DNA of 64,000 nt from Microvirga aerilata (GCF_016743775.1 NZ_JAEQMY010000020.1:1-64000), one strand, 5' to 3'; positions 1 to 9,118 are shown, numbered from the stretch's first letter. Translations and numbers: made by a program. The notes: generated by a model from the sequence alone, not told the origin.

Positions 1-316
1 CTGGATGTGGGGCCGCCTTGCCGAGTGGTTCGGCCTCGAGCCCGCACCCTTCGACGGATCTGCCCTGCCGCTGGAAGAGCAAATGAAGGCGGACGCCCCC
101 ATCTGGCGTCGGATTGCCGAGAGGGAGGGCTTAGCCGAGCCGGACCTTGGCCGTCTGGCATCCCCTTGGCACACGGATGCGGATCTGGGACGGCCGATCG
201 AGGTCGTTACCGACATGTCGAAGAGCCGTCGTCTCGGCTTTACCGCCTACCAGCCCACCGATGATGCCTTCTTCGACCTGTTTGCGGAACTCCGAGCCGA
301 CCGACTGATCCCCTGA
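1..316 (+). CDS. PRISE-type SDR oxidoreductase, C-terminal fragment (cut by window start)
   Basis: The reading frame is open from the window edge to TGA at 314-316, so only about the last 104 residues are visible. They are almost identical to the C-terminus of the complete SDR gene at 17027-18088; the match starts at the very first base and covers the substrate-binding part (WFGLEP, PWHTDADLGRPIEV, SRRLGF). By analogy the product is a short-chain dehydrogenase of the progesterone 5-beta-reductase/iridoid-synthase-like (PRISE) group, which reduces activated C=C bonds with NAD(P)H. The two copies differ by scattered substitutions (for example QMKADAP against QMKEDAP), so this is a diverged paralogue and not an assembly duplicate. 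Whether its 5' part is intact cannot be seen. Confidence 0.85.
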   Translation, partial: WMWGRLAEWFGLEPAPFDGSALPLEEQMKADAPIWRRIAEREGLAEPDLGRLASPWHTDADLGRPIEVVTDMSKSRRLGFTAYQPTDDAFFDLFAELRADRLIP

Positions 317-533
317 CCACTCAGGGGCTCTTGTGGCAATCACTACCGAATGCCGGGTGGAAGTACGACACCCAAGGTCCGCTGTGGGTCATGGAGTAAC
401 GAACAGCAGATGGAATCAAGGTCTGCTCGCCGCCTCATGAGCAGACCGAAGCGTTTCTTCAGCCTCGTGCCAAATCTTGCCCTCAGAACCAGCCAACCTA
501 ATTGAAGCACCTATTTCGACAAAGGGATTGCTC

Positions 534-1505
534 ATGCACAGCATTGTCTTCGAACGGTTCGGCGATCCGGCCGAGGTGTTGACCCTTGCCAAGCGTGAGC
601 GGCCAGCGCCCGGGCCGGGGCAGGTGCTGCTCCGGATGATCCTGTCCCCCATCCACAATCATGACCTGATGACCGTGGCTGGCACCTATGGCATCAAGCC
701 CCCGCTGCCGGCGATCGGCGGTACGGAGGCGCTCGGCGTGGTGGAAAAACTCGGCGCCGGGGTCGAGAACCTCCAAGTCGGGCAACGCGTGATCGGCGGT
801 GGCCAGCAGACCTGGGCCGACTATTACCTGGTCGATGCAAGGTACGCACGCCCCGTGCCCGACGGCATCGATGATGAGACAGCTTGTCAGCTCATCGCCA
901 TGCCACTCAGCGCCAAGATGGTGCTGGCTGACCTTGGCCTTCAGCGCGGCGACTGGCTCGTGCAGAACAGTGCCAATGGCGCGGTCGGACGCCTTGTGTC
1001 GCGCTTTGGCGCGGAAAAGAGCGTCAACGTGCTCAGCCTTGTTCGGCGTGACGCGGCGGTCGCCGAACTTGCCGCCGCCGGCATCACCAACGTCGTTTCA
1101 ACCGAGCAGCCCGGCTGGGAAGCGCGCGCTCGAGATCTTGTCGGTGATGGATCGATCCGCGCTGGGCTCGACTCCGTGGGCGGGGACGGCCCCGCGCAAC
1201 TTGCTTGCCTGATGGCTGACGGCGGCGAGATCGTCATCTTCGGCGCCCTGAGCGGCCAGCCGATCCGCATCGAGCCGTCTGTCGCGATCTTCCAACAGAT
1301 CACCATTCGGGGTTTCTGGGGTGCCAAGCCGCGCCTTGCACCCGACGTGATCGGCCGTCTGCTCGAGGAAGTCGTCGCCGAGGCTGCCAGTGGCAGGCTT
1401 ACGCTCCCAGTCGACGCCGCCTTCCCGCTTGATCGGATCGCCGACGCCGTGCGCGCCAGCACTGAACCCGGTCGCAAGGGCAAGGTTGTCCTACGCGGGC
1501 GGTGA
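534..1505 (+). CDS. zinc-type alcohol dehydrogenase-like / quinone oxidoreductase family protein (MDR)
   Basis: The 323-residue product has the medium-chain dehydrogenase layout: a GroES-like N-terminal half (IHNHDL, then GGTEALGVVEKLG around residues 60-75) and a Rossmann C-terminal half (NGAVGRLV around 145). It resembles the MECR/quinone-reductase branch, NAD(P)H-dependent reductases of enoyl or quinone substrates; no structural-zinc cysteine cluster is evident. I chose the ATG at 534 because AAAGGGA at 521-527 is a good ribosome binding site; an upstream in-frame start at 477 would add 19 unconserved-looking residues. Its stop overlaps a possible GTG at 1502 of the next gene, so the two oxidoreductases are probably co-transcribed. 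The substrate is unknown. Confidence 0.85.
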   Translation: MHSIVFERFGDPAEVLTLAKRERPAPGPGQVLLRMILSPIHNHDLMTVAGTYGIKPPLPAIGGTEALGVVEKLGAGVENLQVGQRVIGGGQQTWADYYLVDARYARPVPDGIDDETACQLIAMPLSAKMVLADLGLQRGDWLVQNSANGAVGRLVSRFGAEKSVNVLSLVRRDAAVAELAAAGITNVVSTEQPGWEARARDLVGDGSIRAGLDSVGGDGPAQLACLMADGGEIVIFGALSGQPIRIEPSVAIFQQITIRGFWGAKPRLAPDVIGRLLEEVVAEAASGRLTLPVDAAFPLDRIADAVRASTEPGRKGKVVLRGR

Positions 1506-1540
1506 TCAGGCTTGCAGAAGCAACCAGGAGCCGAGCCTGC

Positions 1541-2667
1541 GTGCCGATGGACAGCCCCTCAACACTTTCTTCGCCGCCAAATGCCGCCGCCCCGGGCATC
1601 GCGCTCAAGGTCCAGATCGTTGTCATCGGCGCCGGTCAGGCTGGGCTCTCGGCGGCCTACCATCTCAAGAGGCTGGGATTGACGCCGCACAAGGGTTTCG
1701 TGGTGCTCGACCAGTCTCCAGGACCGGGGGGCACCTGGCAGGACCGCTGGCCCTCGCTGACCCTGAGCACCGTCAACCGCATCCACGACCTGCCGGGGAT
1801 GTCCTTTTCCGAGGTGATCGGCACGGACAGCTCGGAGGCGCGGGCGAGCGTCGCCGTCCCGGAGTATTTCGCAGCCTACGAGAAGCGGTTCGAACTGCCG
1901 GTCTATCGCCCAGTGGCGGTGAAGGTCGTCTGCGACAGGCACGACCACTTCCGGGTCGAGACGGATCGGATCCAGGTCTCCGCACGCGGGCTCATCAATG
2001 CCACGGGAACTTGGGAGAGCCCCTATGTTCCCGACGTGCCCGGAGCCGGGCGGTTCAAGGGCAGGCAACTGCACACGAAGGATTACCGCACCGCCCAGGA
2101 GTTCTCGGGCCGGCATGTCATTGTCGTGGGGGCTGGCATCTCGGCGATCCAGTTGCTCGATGAGGTGTCTCGCGTCACCACGACGACCTGGGTGACCCGG
2201 AGGGAGCCCGAGTTCCGGGATGGTGCGTTCGACGAGAAGGTCGGGCGCGCCGCCGTGGCGATTGTGGAGGACCGGGTGCGCCGCGGCCTGCCGCCCGCGT
2301 CCGTTGTCTCGGTCACTGGGATCCCCGTCACTCCCGCCATTACGGCGATGCACGCACGCGGGGTGCTGACCCGGCGCCCCATGTTCAGTGAGATCACGGA
2401 GGACGGGGTTCGCTGGCCCGATGGGACCGCGCTCCGCGCCGACGTGATCCTCTGGTGCACCGGCGCAGCTCCCTCGATCACCTGGCACCACTCATGCTGC
2501 GCGAGCCTGGAGGAGGCATCGTCATGACCGGACGGTTGGCAACGCAGGTCGCGAAGGACCCGAGGGTGCATCTGGTGGGGTACGGTCCGTCCGCCTCCAC
2601 TATCGGGGCCAACCGGGCCGGCCGGGCCGCTGCGGAGGAACTCATGGCGTTCCTTGAACTCGGGTGA
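1541..2667 (+). pseudogene. FAD-dependent NAD(P)-binding monooxygenase-like protein, frameshifted near the 3' end
   Basis: This is a flavoprotein of the FMO/thioredoxin-reductase-like superfamily: an FAD-binding GxGxxG near the N-terminus (VIGAGQAGLSAAYHL), GGTW shortly after, and a second nucleotide-binding motif (VVGAGISAIQLL) near the middle. The frame is intact to about 2465, where WCTG should lead into the C-terminal FAD-contact region. That region (DHLAPLMLREPG, then HLVGYGPSASTIGANRAGR, ending at 2667) lies in another frame, readable from 2455. Between the conserved GGC and CTCGAT there are 8 bases where 9 or 12 are expected, consistent with a one-base loss around 2465-2475. As it stands the product would end at 2527 with a foreign tail. 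The start may be GTG 1541 (AGGAG at 1526-1530), ATG 1547, or GTG 1502 overlapping the previous stop. It is either a genuine inactivation or a sequencing error. Confidence 0.75.
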
Positions 2668-2739
2668 GGGTAGACCACCAGGAATCCGCCCGCCCCGCGG
2701 GGCCGTTAGCAATTTCGCGCACGCGGGAAGGTCTGAATT

Positions 2740-2829
2740 GGGTCTGGCAGTGAAGTTCGCTCACTGACAGGAATGTCCTATGTTCCTGTCCAAAGCGGAA
2801 GTTCGCTCCATGTCCGGAACGTGCCAATT
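2740..2829. repeat. interspersed intergenic repeat, copy A
   Basis: This sits in the 311-bp gap 2668-2978. It begins GGGTCTGGCAGTGAAG, contains CACTGACAGGAA and a GCGGAAGT core, and ends GTGCCAATT. It is closest to copy E at 18169 (first ~40 bases nearly identical) and weakly similar to copies at 6275, 8811, 11368, 22693, 26592 and 31847. It lies between the 3' ends of two convergent genes. No other feature was seen in the gap. Confidence 0.7.
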
Positions 2830-2978
2830 CCTGACCTTCACAGTATGTCCAAGCTTGCCTTGAAGTTTGCATGCAACGCTTCAATCTGGCCTGAACCCTT
2901 GCAGGCTTAGGAAACCTGATTGCTTGTAGCCACTTGTAATCTGACCATTCGGGTGGTGCCGCTTTGCGCGCATTCCTC

Positions 2979-3926
2979 TCAAATGCATTCAGGGCCCGTA
3001 AGCATCCGCGATGTCACCTCATGTGCTCGTGCAACAAACGTCCCGAGCACTGGGCTCATGCTCCTCCCTTGCAGCTTCACCAAGCCCACCGGGCGTTCAG
3101 TCTCAGGAAGCTCCAGCGGGATTGCGACTATGGCAGGTTGAGCACCGGGAAAACGCAACATGGCTCTCGGAAGAAGCGTCAGGTGAGGACCACCGCTCAT
3201 CAGGCTCAGCCGCAGTTGAAGGGAGGGGGCCACCACAGTAGCGCGGGGCGGCTCGAGACCACGCACCCGAAAGATCTCGGCTCCAAATCGACCGAGCACC
3301 GTCTCCGGAGGCGGAAGAACCCAGGGCTGATCGATGAGATCAGCCAGGCTGATTGACTGGCGTCTTGCCCATGGATTGTGTGCTCCCGCCGCCACCACAA
3401 GTGGGTCAGCAAACAGCACCTCCATCTCTAGGTCGCTTTCGGCATCAAGCTCCGGCATGCGCGTGAGCGCCACGTCCAGCCGCCGCTCGCGTAGCGCGTC
3501 GTAAAGAACGGCTGTGTCGCCAACCATCACCTGAAACCGGATCTTGGGCATCAGGGCCAGAAGTTCGTTGATGATGACGGCCAACACTGGCGTGACGGGC
3601 TCGGGAGCGCCGACCCTCAGCTCCCCTTGCGTCGGATCCCGCAGGAACTCGATCTCGGCGAGCCCCTGCCTCAGGTCATCGAACACGGCGGCCCCATGCC
3701 TCAGCAGGGCACGCCCGTAGGCGGTCACCTCGACACCTCTCGGCGTCCGGTCGAGCACGGGCACGCCGAGCGTATGCTCCAGATCGGCAATGGCCTTCGA
3801 AACGGCAGGCTGTGAGACGGCCAACCGCTCGGCGGCCTTGGCCATGCTCCCGGCCTCCGCGATCACTTGCAGCGTGTGAAGGTCCCGCAGCCGCAATCGC
3901 CGGCCGATGCGCTCGTCCCACTGCAT
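2979..3926 (-). CDS. LysR family transcriptional regulator
   Basis: The 315-residue product has the standard LysR architecture: an N-terminal winged helix-turn-helix (LRDLHTLQVIAEAGSMAKAAERL followed by SQPAVSKAIADLE, residues about 12-60) and a periplasmic-binding-protein-like effector domain from about residue 95 (GELRVGAPEPVTPVL). It is transcribed away from the PQ-loop / TctC / MBL genes that start at 4025, across a 98-bp gap, and by the usual LysR logic probably controls that operon and itself. The effector is unknown; a carboxylate taken up by the neighbouring binding protein is a reasonable guess. Confidence 0.92.
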   Translation of the reverse strand: MQWDERIGRRLRLRDLHTLQVIAEAGSMAKAAERLAVSQPAVSKAIADLEHTLGVPVLDRTPRGVEVTAYGRALLRHGAAVFDDLRQGLAEIEFLRDPTQGELRVGAPEPVTPVLAVIINELLALMPKIRFQVMVGDTAVLYDALRERRLDVALTRMPELDAESDLEMEVLFADPLVVAAGAHNPWARRQSISLADLIDQPWVLPPPETVLGRFGAEIFRVRGLEPPRATVVAPSLQLRLSLMSGGPHLTLLPRAMLRFPGAQPAIVAIPLELPETERPVGLVKLQGRSMSPVLGTFVARAHEVTSRMLTGPECI

Positions 3927-3958
3927 GAGGCTCTTCCGAAAAGTTATAGGCCCATTCC

Positions 3959-3972
3959 AGAATACGAATTCT
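3959..3972. promoter_or_regulatory. possible LysR operator
   Basis: AGAAT-N4-ATTCT is an inverted repeat in the 98-bp divergent gap between the LysR gene and the operon beginning at 4025. Position and symmetry suit a LysR site, but it includes an EcoRI-like GAATTC and short AT-rich palindromes are common, so support is weak. Confidence 0.25.
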
Positions 3973-4024
3973 CTTTATAGCTCAACCAGGCAACACTCAC
4001 GACATAAATGATGCGGAGGCGGCT

Positions 4025-4405
4025 ATGACCCTGGGCGAGGCTGCGTTTCTGGCGTTCTCGGCGTGTAACTTTCTGCGGCTGGGGTCCTATGTGCCCCAGA
4101 TCATCCGTGTGGCACGTGACCAGCACGGAGCGTCATGCATCTCGTTCACGTCGTGGTCGATTTTCCTCTTAGCCAACAGCACGACGGCGGCTCATGCGGC
4201 GGTCAACCTCGGGGACGGTTTGCTGGCCCTGATCAGCGCAGTGAACGCCATCTGCTGCCTGGCCATCGTCGGTCTCACAGCCTGGAAGCGTGCCGCTCTG
4301 AGGTCGGATCTCTGGCCTCGGGTGCTTTCCTGCCTGCCGCGTTACCCATACCGTTGGCCTCGGCGGCAAGCCACCGCCTCATGGTGGGGCCAGCGGCAAT
4401 CCTAG
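4025..4405 (+). CDS. small PQ-loop/SWEET-like membrane protein
   Basis: The 126-residue protein has about three hydrophobic helices. The segment YVPQIIRVARDQHG near residues 22-35 has the proline-glutamine signature of PQ-loop (SemiSWEET/MtN3-like) proteins, and ISFTSW follows where family members often have a serine-rich stretch. Such proteins dimerise into small transporters, for sugars or other small solutes. GGAGGC at 4015-4020 gives a good ribosome binding site. The C-terminal ~35 residues are basic and unlike the family. It is first in an operon with a TctC-like binding protein (gap 10 bp) and an MBL hydrolase, divergent from LysR. Substrate unknown. Confidence 0.65.
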   Translation: MTLGEAAFLAFSACNFLRLGSYVPQIIRVARDQHGASCISFTSWSIFLLANSTTAAHAAVNLGDGLLALISAVNAICCLAIVGLTAWKRAALRSDLWPRVLSCLPRYPYRWPRRQATASWWGQRQS

Positions 4406-4415
4406 GGAGGTTCTC

Positions 4416-5375
4416 ATGAAACGGATGCTCGCTCCTATCCTGGCCCTGGTTGCTGGCTTGGTCTCCTCCGGGAGTTCGGCAACGGAAGCGGTCAGGCTTG
4501 TCATGCCGTTCGCCGCCGGCTCCGCCACGGACGCTCTCTCCAGGGTCATTGCCGACGAACTTGAGACAGGCCTGGGCCGGGCGGTCGTGGTTGAGAACAG
4601 AACCGGCGCGGCCGGACGCGTCGGCGTGCAGGCCGTCAAAAGCGCCACCCCTGACGGAGCCACGCTCCTGTTCACCCCCATTGCTCCCATGGCCGTCTAC
4701 CAGCACGTCTACCCAGTGCTGGGATACGATCCTGTTCAGGATTTTGAGCCGGTCTCGCAGGTGGCCACATTTGACTTTGCGGTCGCCGTGGGCGCTGACA
4801 TCCCGGCAGACACTCTGTCCAGCTTGGTAGAATGGCTCAAGGCTCATCCCGAACGGGCCAACTACGGCACGCCGGGGGCCGGCACTCTTCCCCATTTCTT
4901 TGCCGTGCTGTTCGGCCGTGAGACAGGTCTGGATCTGCGTCATGTTCCCTACCGGGGGACGTCGGCAGCCATCAACGACCTCCTCGCCGGCCAGCTCCCG
5001 ATGGTCTTCACCAACACGGGCGAACTGCTGGAACTGCATAAGGCAGGGCGCATTCGGATCCTGGCGACTTCCAGCACCTCACGCTCGCCCTTTCTGCCGG
5101 GCGTCCCGACCTTCCAGGAGGCGGGCTACGCGATTGCCGGAGCAGGCTGGCACGGTGTCTTTGCACCCCGTGGCACACCCGCGGACGTTCTTGACCGGTT
5201 CAATCAGCTCATTACTGCTGCTTTGCAGAAGGAGCAGGTGAAAGAGCGGATCATCGCTATGGGATTTGAACCGACCGGGACATCCCGTTCACGGCTTGCC
5301 GAAATTCTGAACCGGGATGCAGCAATGTGGGCCCCGGCGGTGAAGGCAGCTCGCTTTACACCCGACCAGCAGTGA
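4416..5375 (+). CDS. TctC/Bug-type tripartite tricarboxylate transporter substrate-binding protein
   Basis: The 319-residue protein starts with a secretion signal (cleavage near residue 22, after SSGSSATEA) and has typical Bug-family motifs: VMPFAAGSATDALSRVIADEL near 30-50, VVENRTGAAGRVG near 57-70, YGTPGAGTLPHFF near 150 and VPYRGTSAAINDLLAGQ near 180. Bug proteins are periplasmic receptors for carboxylates, delivering them to a TctAB membrane pair or acting as sensors. No TctA or TctB gene is visible nearby, so this receptor is an orphan, as is common in alpha- and betaproteobacteria. GGGAGG upstream is a good ribosome binding site. It probably forms an operon with 4025-4405 and 5388-6266. 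Confidence 0.9.
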   Translation: MKRMLAPILALVAGLVSSGSSATEAVRLVMPFAAGSATDALSRVIADELETGLGRAVVVENRTGAAGRVGVQAVKSATPDGATLLFTPIAPMAVYQHVYPVLGYDPVQDFEPVSQVATFDFAVAVGADIPADTLSSLVEWLKAHPERANYGTPGAGTLPHFFAVLFGRETGLDLRHVPYRGTSAAINDLLAGQLPMVFTNTGELLELHKAGRIRILATSSTSRSPFLPGVPTFQEAGYAIAGAGWHGVFAPRGTPADVLDRFNQLITAALQKEQVKERIIAMGFEPTGTSRSRLAEILNRDAAMWAPAVKAARFTPDQQ

Positions 5376-5387
5376 GAGGACCTGCCA

Positions 5388-6266
5388 ATGCTCCACGACG
5401 CAACCCCATGCGATCCTCCGGCCGAGGACAGGCTCATTCTTCTGGGCACGAAGGGTGGGCCACGCCCGAGCCTCCTGCGGTCCAACCCGGCCAATCTGAT
5501 CCTCTCCGAGGGCTCAGCCTATCTGGTCGACTGCGGTTATGGCACTACACGGCAGCTTCTGTTGGCAGGAGTGCAGCCTCATGAACTCGACGCGATCTTC
5601 ATCACACATCATCACTCCGATCATACGCTGGAGCTCGGGCCACTGCTCTACCAAGCCTGGGTCGGAGGTCTTCGCCGACCCATTGACGTATTTGGACCGC
5701 CCCCGCTCGCGACACTGATCAACGGCTTCTTTGCATCCCTCTGGTTCGAAATCGCCACGCGCATGGAGGATGAGGGACGCTCCGATCCGCGGCAGCTCGT
5801 TCGGATCCACGAGATCGATGCAGCGAGTGTTGTGCTGGAAACAGCGAACATCCGGGTGACAGCCGGGCAGGTCCATCACCCTCCCCTACGGCATGCATTT
5901 GCGTATCGGTTGGACACCCACCACCGTTCACTCATCCTTTCCGGCGATACGGCCATGTGCCCGGGGCTGGTCGCGTTGGCCCGGAGGGCGGATGTGCTGG
6001 TGCATGAGGTCATGCGAGTGGAGAGCCTGCCGAAGTTGGTCGCCGGATTGCCGAATGCCCTCGCGTTATATGCGCACCTGCTGGCCAGTCACACCACCAC
6101 AGAGCAGGTCGGCGCTGTTGCGGCTCGGGCCGAGGTTGGAACGCTGGTGCTGAACCACTTCGTCCCGGGCGACGATCCTGCGATCACTGAGGAGATGTGG
6201 CTCGCCGCACCAAGGAGGGTGTTCGAAGGCACTGTGATCGCGGGCCGCGATTTACTTGCTGTGTAA
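5388..6266 (+). CDS. MBL-fold metallo-hydrolase
   Basis: The 292-residue protein carries the metallo-beta-lactamase-fold signature THHHSDH near residue 67, a second metal-binding region at QVHHPPLRHAFAYR around 165, and further ligands at SGDTAM and NHFVPGD. The layout resembles RNase Z/arylsulfatase-like members of the superfamily. It starts 12 bp after the TctC gene, so the operon may couple uptake of an organic acid or ester with its hydrolysis; that is inference. No signal peptide is evident, so it is probably cytoplasmic. Confidence 0.88.
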   Translation: MLHDATPCDPPAEDRLILLGTKGGPRPSLLRSNPANLILSEGSAYLVDCGYGTTRQLLLAGVQPHELDAIFITHHHSDHTLELGPLLYQAWVGGLRRPIDVFGPPPLATLINGFFASLWFEIATRMEDEGRSDPRQLVRIHEIDAASVVLETANIRVTAGQVHHPPLRHAFAYRLDTHHRSLILSGDTAMCPGLVALARRADVLVHEVMRVESLPKLVAGLPNALALYAHLLASHTTTEQVGAVAARAEVGTLVLNHFVPGDDPAITEEMWLAAPRRVFEGTVIAGRDLLAV

Positions 6267-6274
6267 CAGTTGGT

Positions 6275-6376
6275 CGTCCGCCTTGGGTCACCCACTGACG
6301 ATCCCCTGTCCTCCAGGAATGTCCGCTGTTCCTTGCTGGAGAAGACCCTCGGCTTACTTCCGAGAAGTGCCAACAG
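6275..6376. repeat. interspersed intergenic repeat, copy B (degenerate)
   Basis: This lies in the 318-bp gap 6267-6584 between two convergent genes. The core GGGTCACCCACTGACG, a GGAATGTCCGCTGTTCC block and a GTGCCAAC end align with the other copies in order but with many changes. Nothing else was recognised in this gap. Confidence 0.5.
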
Positions 6377-6584
6377 CGGTCCCTCACCGAATCCGAATTG
6401 GCTCAATTGCGACGGTATGTAAATACCTGACGTAGGCGGATGGAGACGTTTCCATCTCAGCCCAATACCTTAGCGCATCGACGAACAGGACAAGGTCAGG
6501 CGCGGCTGCTCCCGGATTGTATGATGGAGACGATGCCTTCAGCGCGGCGTCCACCATTCGGCAGGCACATAGGCTAGCCCTCCA

Positions 6585-7463
6585 TCAGCCTTGTACGTGA
6601 GGCAGAGCAGGATCTGCGTGCGCCAATCCGTAGCGTAACGCATCGTGCAAGCGAGCGGCCGCAACATTTTTGTGGTTCGAACCTCGAATGATGCCGATCT
6701 CCAGCTCAGGAATGGGAGGTAGGCCCTCCCTGTCTCCAATGATCTTGAGCGACGGCGGTACGCTGCACAAGGCAAGCCCCGCAACCGCTAACCCGGCCTG
6801 GACGATGGCAGTCATCCCTGCCAAGCTCGCGCTTGAATAGGTGCAGCGGTAGCTTCGCTCGGCCTCCGCCAAGGCTGCCAGGATGTTGGTGCGCGCTGTG
6901 CAGGTTTGAAAAAGTGCCACGGGAAGGGGATCATTCTCCCACACTGCATGGTGAGGGGACGCAACCCACGCCATGGGCTCCCGCCTCAGTACTTCAACCG
7001 GGATATCGTGAGATCGGGTGACGATGGCAATGTCAATCTCGTCTGCGCCGACTGTCCGGGCGAGAGACGTCGAGGGCTCGCACACAAGCTCGACCGTGAC
7101 GAGTGGAAAGTCGCGGCCGAACTGCTCCAGGATGCTGGGAAGCAGCGATGCTGCATAATCCTCCGGAACGCCAAGCCGTACGGTCCCAGACACTTCGGGC
7201 TGCGTAACGCTGGCGAGCGCCTCCTCCGAGAGCTTCAAGAGCCGTCGAGCATAGGCCAGCAAATCAGTCCCTAAACGGTTGGGAACGACCTTTTGGCCTC
7301 CTCGAACCAAAAGCTCTTTTCCGACGATCCCTTCAAGTCTTTGAATCTGCATGCTGACGGCTGACTGACTACGCCCAATCCGCAGCCCCGCATTTGAGAA
7401 GCTTCCTGTCTCTGCAACGGCGATCAGGGTCCTTAGTAAGTCGAGTTCAAGAGGCTTCGGCAT
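6585..7463 (-). CDS. LysR family transcriptional regulator
   Basis: The frame is open from 7532, but the LysR homology begins MPKPLELDLLRTLIAV, so I set the start at 7463 (292 residues). The helix-turn-helix covers about residues 6-60 (ETGSFSNAGLRIGRSQSAVSMQIQRLE) and the effector domain follows from about 90 (GTVRLGVPEDYAASLLP). It is divergent from the EamA transporter at 7570, with about 106 bp between them, and probably regulates it. It is not closely related to the LysR protein at 2979. Confidence 0.9.
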   Translation of the reverse strand: MPKPLELDLLRTLIAVAETGSFSNAGLRIGRSQSAVSMQIQRLEGIVGKELLVRGGQKVVPNRLGTDLLAYARRLLKLSEEALASVTQPEVSGTVRLGVPEDYAASLLPSILEQFGRDFPLVTVELVCEPSTSLARTVGADEIDIAIVTRSHDIPVEVLRREPMAWVASPHHAVWENDPLPVALFQTCTARTNILAALAEAERSYRCTYSSASLAGMTAIVQAGLAVAGLALCSVPPSLKIIGDREGLPPIPELEIGIIRGSNHKNVAAARLHDALRYGLAHADPALPHVQG

Positions 7464-7569
7464 AGCGACATCAGCAAAACGAATGGGGACTATGAAGGCT
7501 ATTCGTTTGACCGATAACTGTCCATAGGACACGGGTTGGACAACACGCTAGTTGAGCAGGATTTCAAGT

Positions 7570-8490
7570 ATGGGCGACCCCGTTATGTTCGACCGGGCGG
7601 CTTTGCGGTTAACGCTGGGCTTGGTGTTGATTGGTACGGTCGGCGCGGCGGTCGTCGCGAGTGGCCTTGACCCAATCACGATCGTCTTTTGGCGCAGCGC
7701 AATCGCAACGCTGTTTCTCCTCGTTTGGTGCTTTGCAACGGGCATCCTGCCGGATCGCACTCTCACGCTCCGAAACTTGGCTCTCGGAGCTGTTGCAGGA
7801 ACCAGTCTGGTAATGAGCTGGGCAGCGTTCTTCGGAGGCATTATGCTGACCTCGATCAGCACTGCCACCATCCTGTTTCACATCCAGCCATTCCTGATCC
7901 TGTTGATCAGCGCCGCGATCTGGAAGGAACGGGTTTCGCTTAATCAGACGATTTGGTTGGCCGGCGCTTTCGCTGGAGTTGTCCTCGCCAGCGGCCTCTC
8001 ATTGTCATCAGGTGAAGTCGATCCCGATTGGCTCTTGGGTATCGGAATTACGCTGGGTGGAGCCTTCTTTTACGCGATCACGGCAATTGCCGGGAAGGGA
8101 CTGGCAGGCCAGCGTGGGGAAATCACGACGCTGTGCCAGACCGTTGTCGGCATCATCGTCTTTGCCCCCTTCGTCGATTTTTCCCAGGACATCACATTGC
8201 CTTCTTGGGGTTGGGTTGCGATGGTCGGCGTTCTGCAAACCGGGGTCGCGTGGGTGCTCATCTATTCGGCCTACCCGTATGTCTCCACACCGGTTCTCGC
8301 GGTCCTGAGTTTCGTCAACCCATTGACCGCAATCATGACGGACTGGCTGTTTTTCGATCACCTGCTGGGCTGGCCTCAAGCCCTCGGCATGGTCCTGATC
8401 GTGATCGGCACCCTAGGCATCAAGTTGGACTGGCGTTTGGTTCCTGCGCCCCGTGTAAGCCCACCGGCGACCCCATCAGCCAACAGGTGA
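7570..8490 (+). CDS. EamA/DMT-superfamily transporter
   Basis: The 306-residue protein consists of two EamA repeats with about ten hydrophobic helices (first half about 8-140, second about 155-290; VLSFVNPLTAIMTDWLFF near the end is typical). The family exports amino acids, nucleosides or other metabolites from the cytoplasm. GCAGGA at 7556-7561 favours the ATG at 7570 over the upstream TTG at 7552. It is divergent from the LysR gene at 6585-7463, the usual exporter-regulator pair. Confidence 0.9.
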   Translation: MGDPVMFDRAALRLTLGLVLIGTVGAAVVASGLDPITIVFWRSAIATLFLLVWCFATGILPDRTLTLRNLALGAVAGTSLVMSWAAFFGGIMLTSISTATILFHIQPFLILLISAAIWKERVSLNQTIWLAGAFAGVVLASGLSLSSGEVDPDWLLGIGITLGGAFFYAITAIAGKGLAGQRGEITTLCQTVVGIIVFAPFVDFSQDITLPSWGWVAMVGVLQTGVAWVLIYSAYPYVSTPVLAVLSFVNPLTAIMTDWLFFDHLLGWPQALGMVLIVIGTLGIKLDWRLVPAPRVSPPATPSANR

Positions 8491-9118
8491 GCCCCTTAAC
8501 GCACCGATACTGAGACAACATGCCATAAATGCGGTCCGGAAGCTTCCCTAAGCCGTTGAATGTCACCTCCTAGAAGGTGACCGTGACTTCGTGTTGAGGA
8601 TCGTAGCAGCCGCCCTCGATGCGTATAGGTGTTTCTAGATCGAACTGCTTAGGCGTATCAACGGAAGCCGCGATTTCAAGACGGATACCCGATGCAGAAG
8701 ATCAAGCGATCCTGGGAGATCCCGGTCCAAGCACTTGGGGCGACGCTCCTCCACGGAAGCATGGGACCGCTCAAGGCATGAGCCGATACGTGGAGTCCGT
8801 AGCTATTCACGGAATGTCCGCTCGGGGTCAGGCAGTGAAGTCCGTTCACTTTTCGGAATGTCTGGTTCCGTGAGGATTGCAGCCCTCGGAGTAGCGTCTC
8901 AGATGTGCCTAAGCGCCACGTTCAATGGCTGCCAGAAGAATGAGGTCCCGGTTGGAGCCGGTACTCCTGAGACCATCCTGCCCATTGGGTACTGGGACGC
9001 CGACGAAGGAGCAAGGCATGGGCCCACTTCATGCCGGAGGCGGCGCTTTCGAAAGGTTCAAGCCTCGAAGGCCCTTATCTTTCTGGCGCGAACAGAACTG
9101 GTGAGCTAGGTTCCCGCC
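8491..9118. other. 628-bp gap upstream of the phytochrome gene
   Basis: No convincing gene is seen. The gap contains repeat copy C (8811-8910). The short open frames around 8619-8873 and 8735-9109 have no recognisable domains and overlap the repeat. The promoter of the phytochrome gene must lie here but no clear -35/-10 pair stands out. Confidence 0.5.
8811..8910. repeat. interspersed intergenic repeat, copy C
   Basis: It includes GGAATGTCCGCTCGGGGTCA, then GGCAGTGAAGTCC, TGGTTCCGTGAGGATTG and an ATGTGCC end. It is closest to copy H at 31847-31933, sharing GTGAGGATTGC and the flanking blocks, so C and H form one subtype and A and E another. Confidence 0.65.

Noticed and set aside
8619-9109. 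Two short frames upstream of the phytochrome gene
   Set aside because: Overlap an interspersed repeat and lack any recognisable motif.
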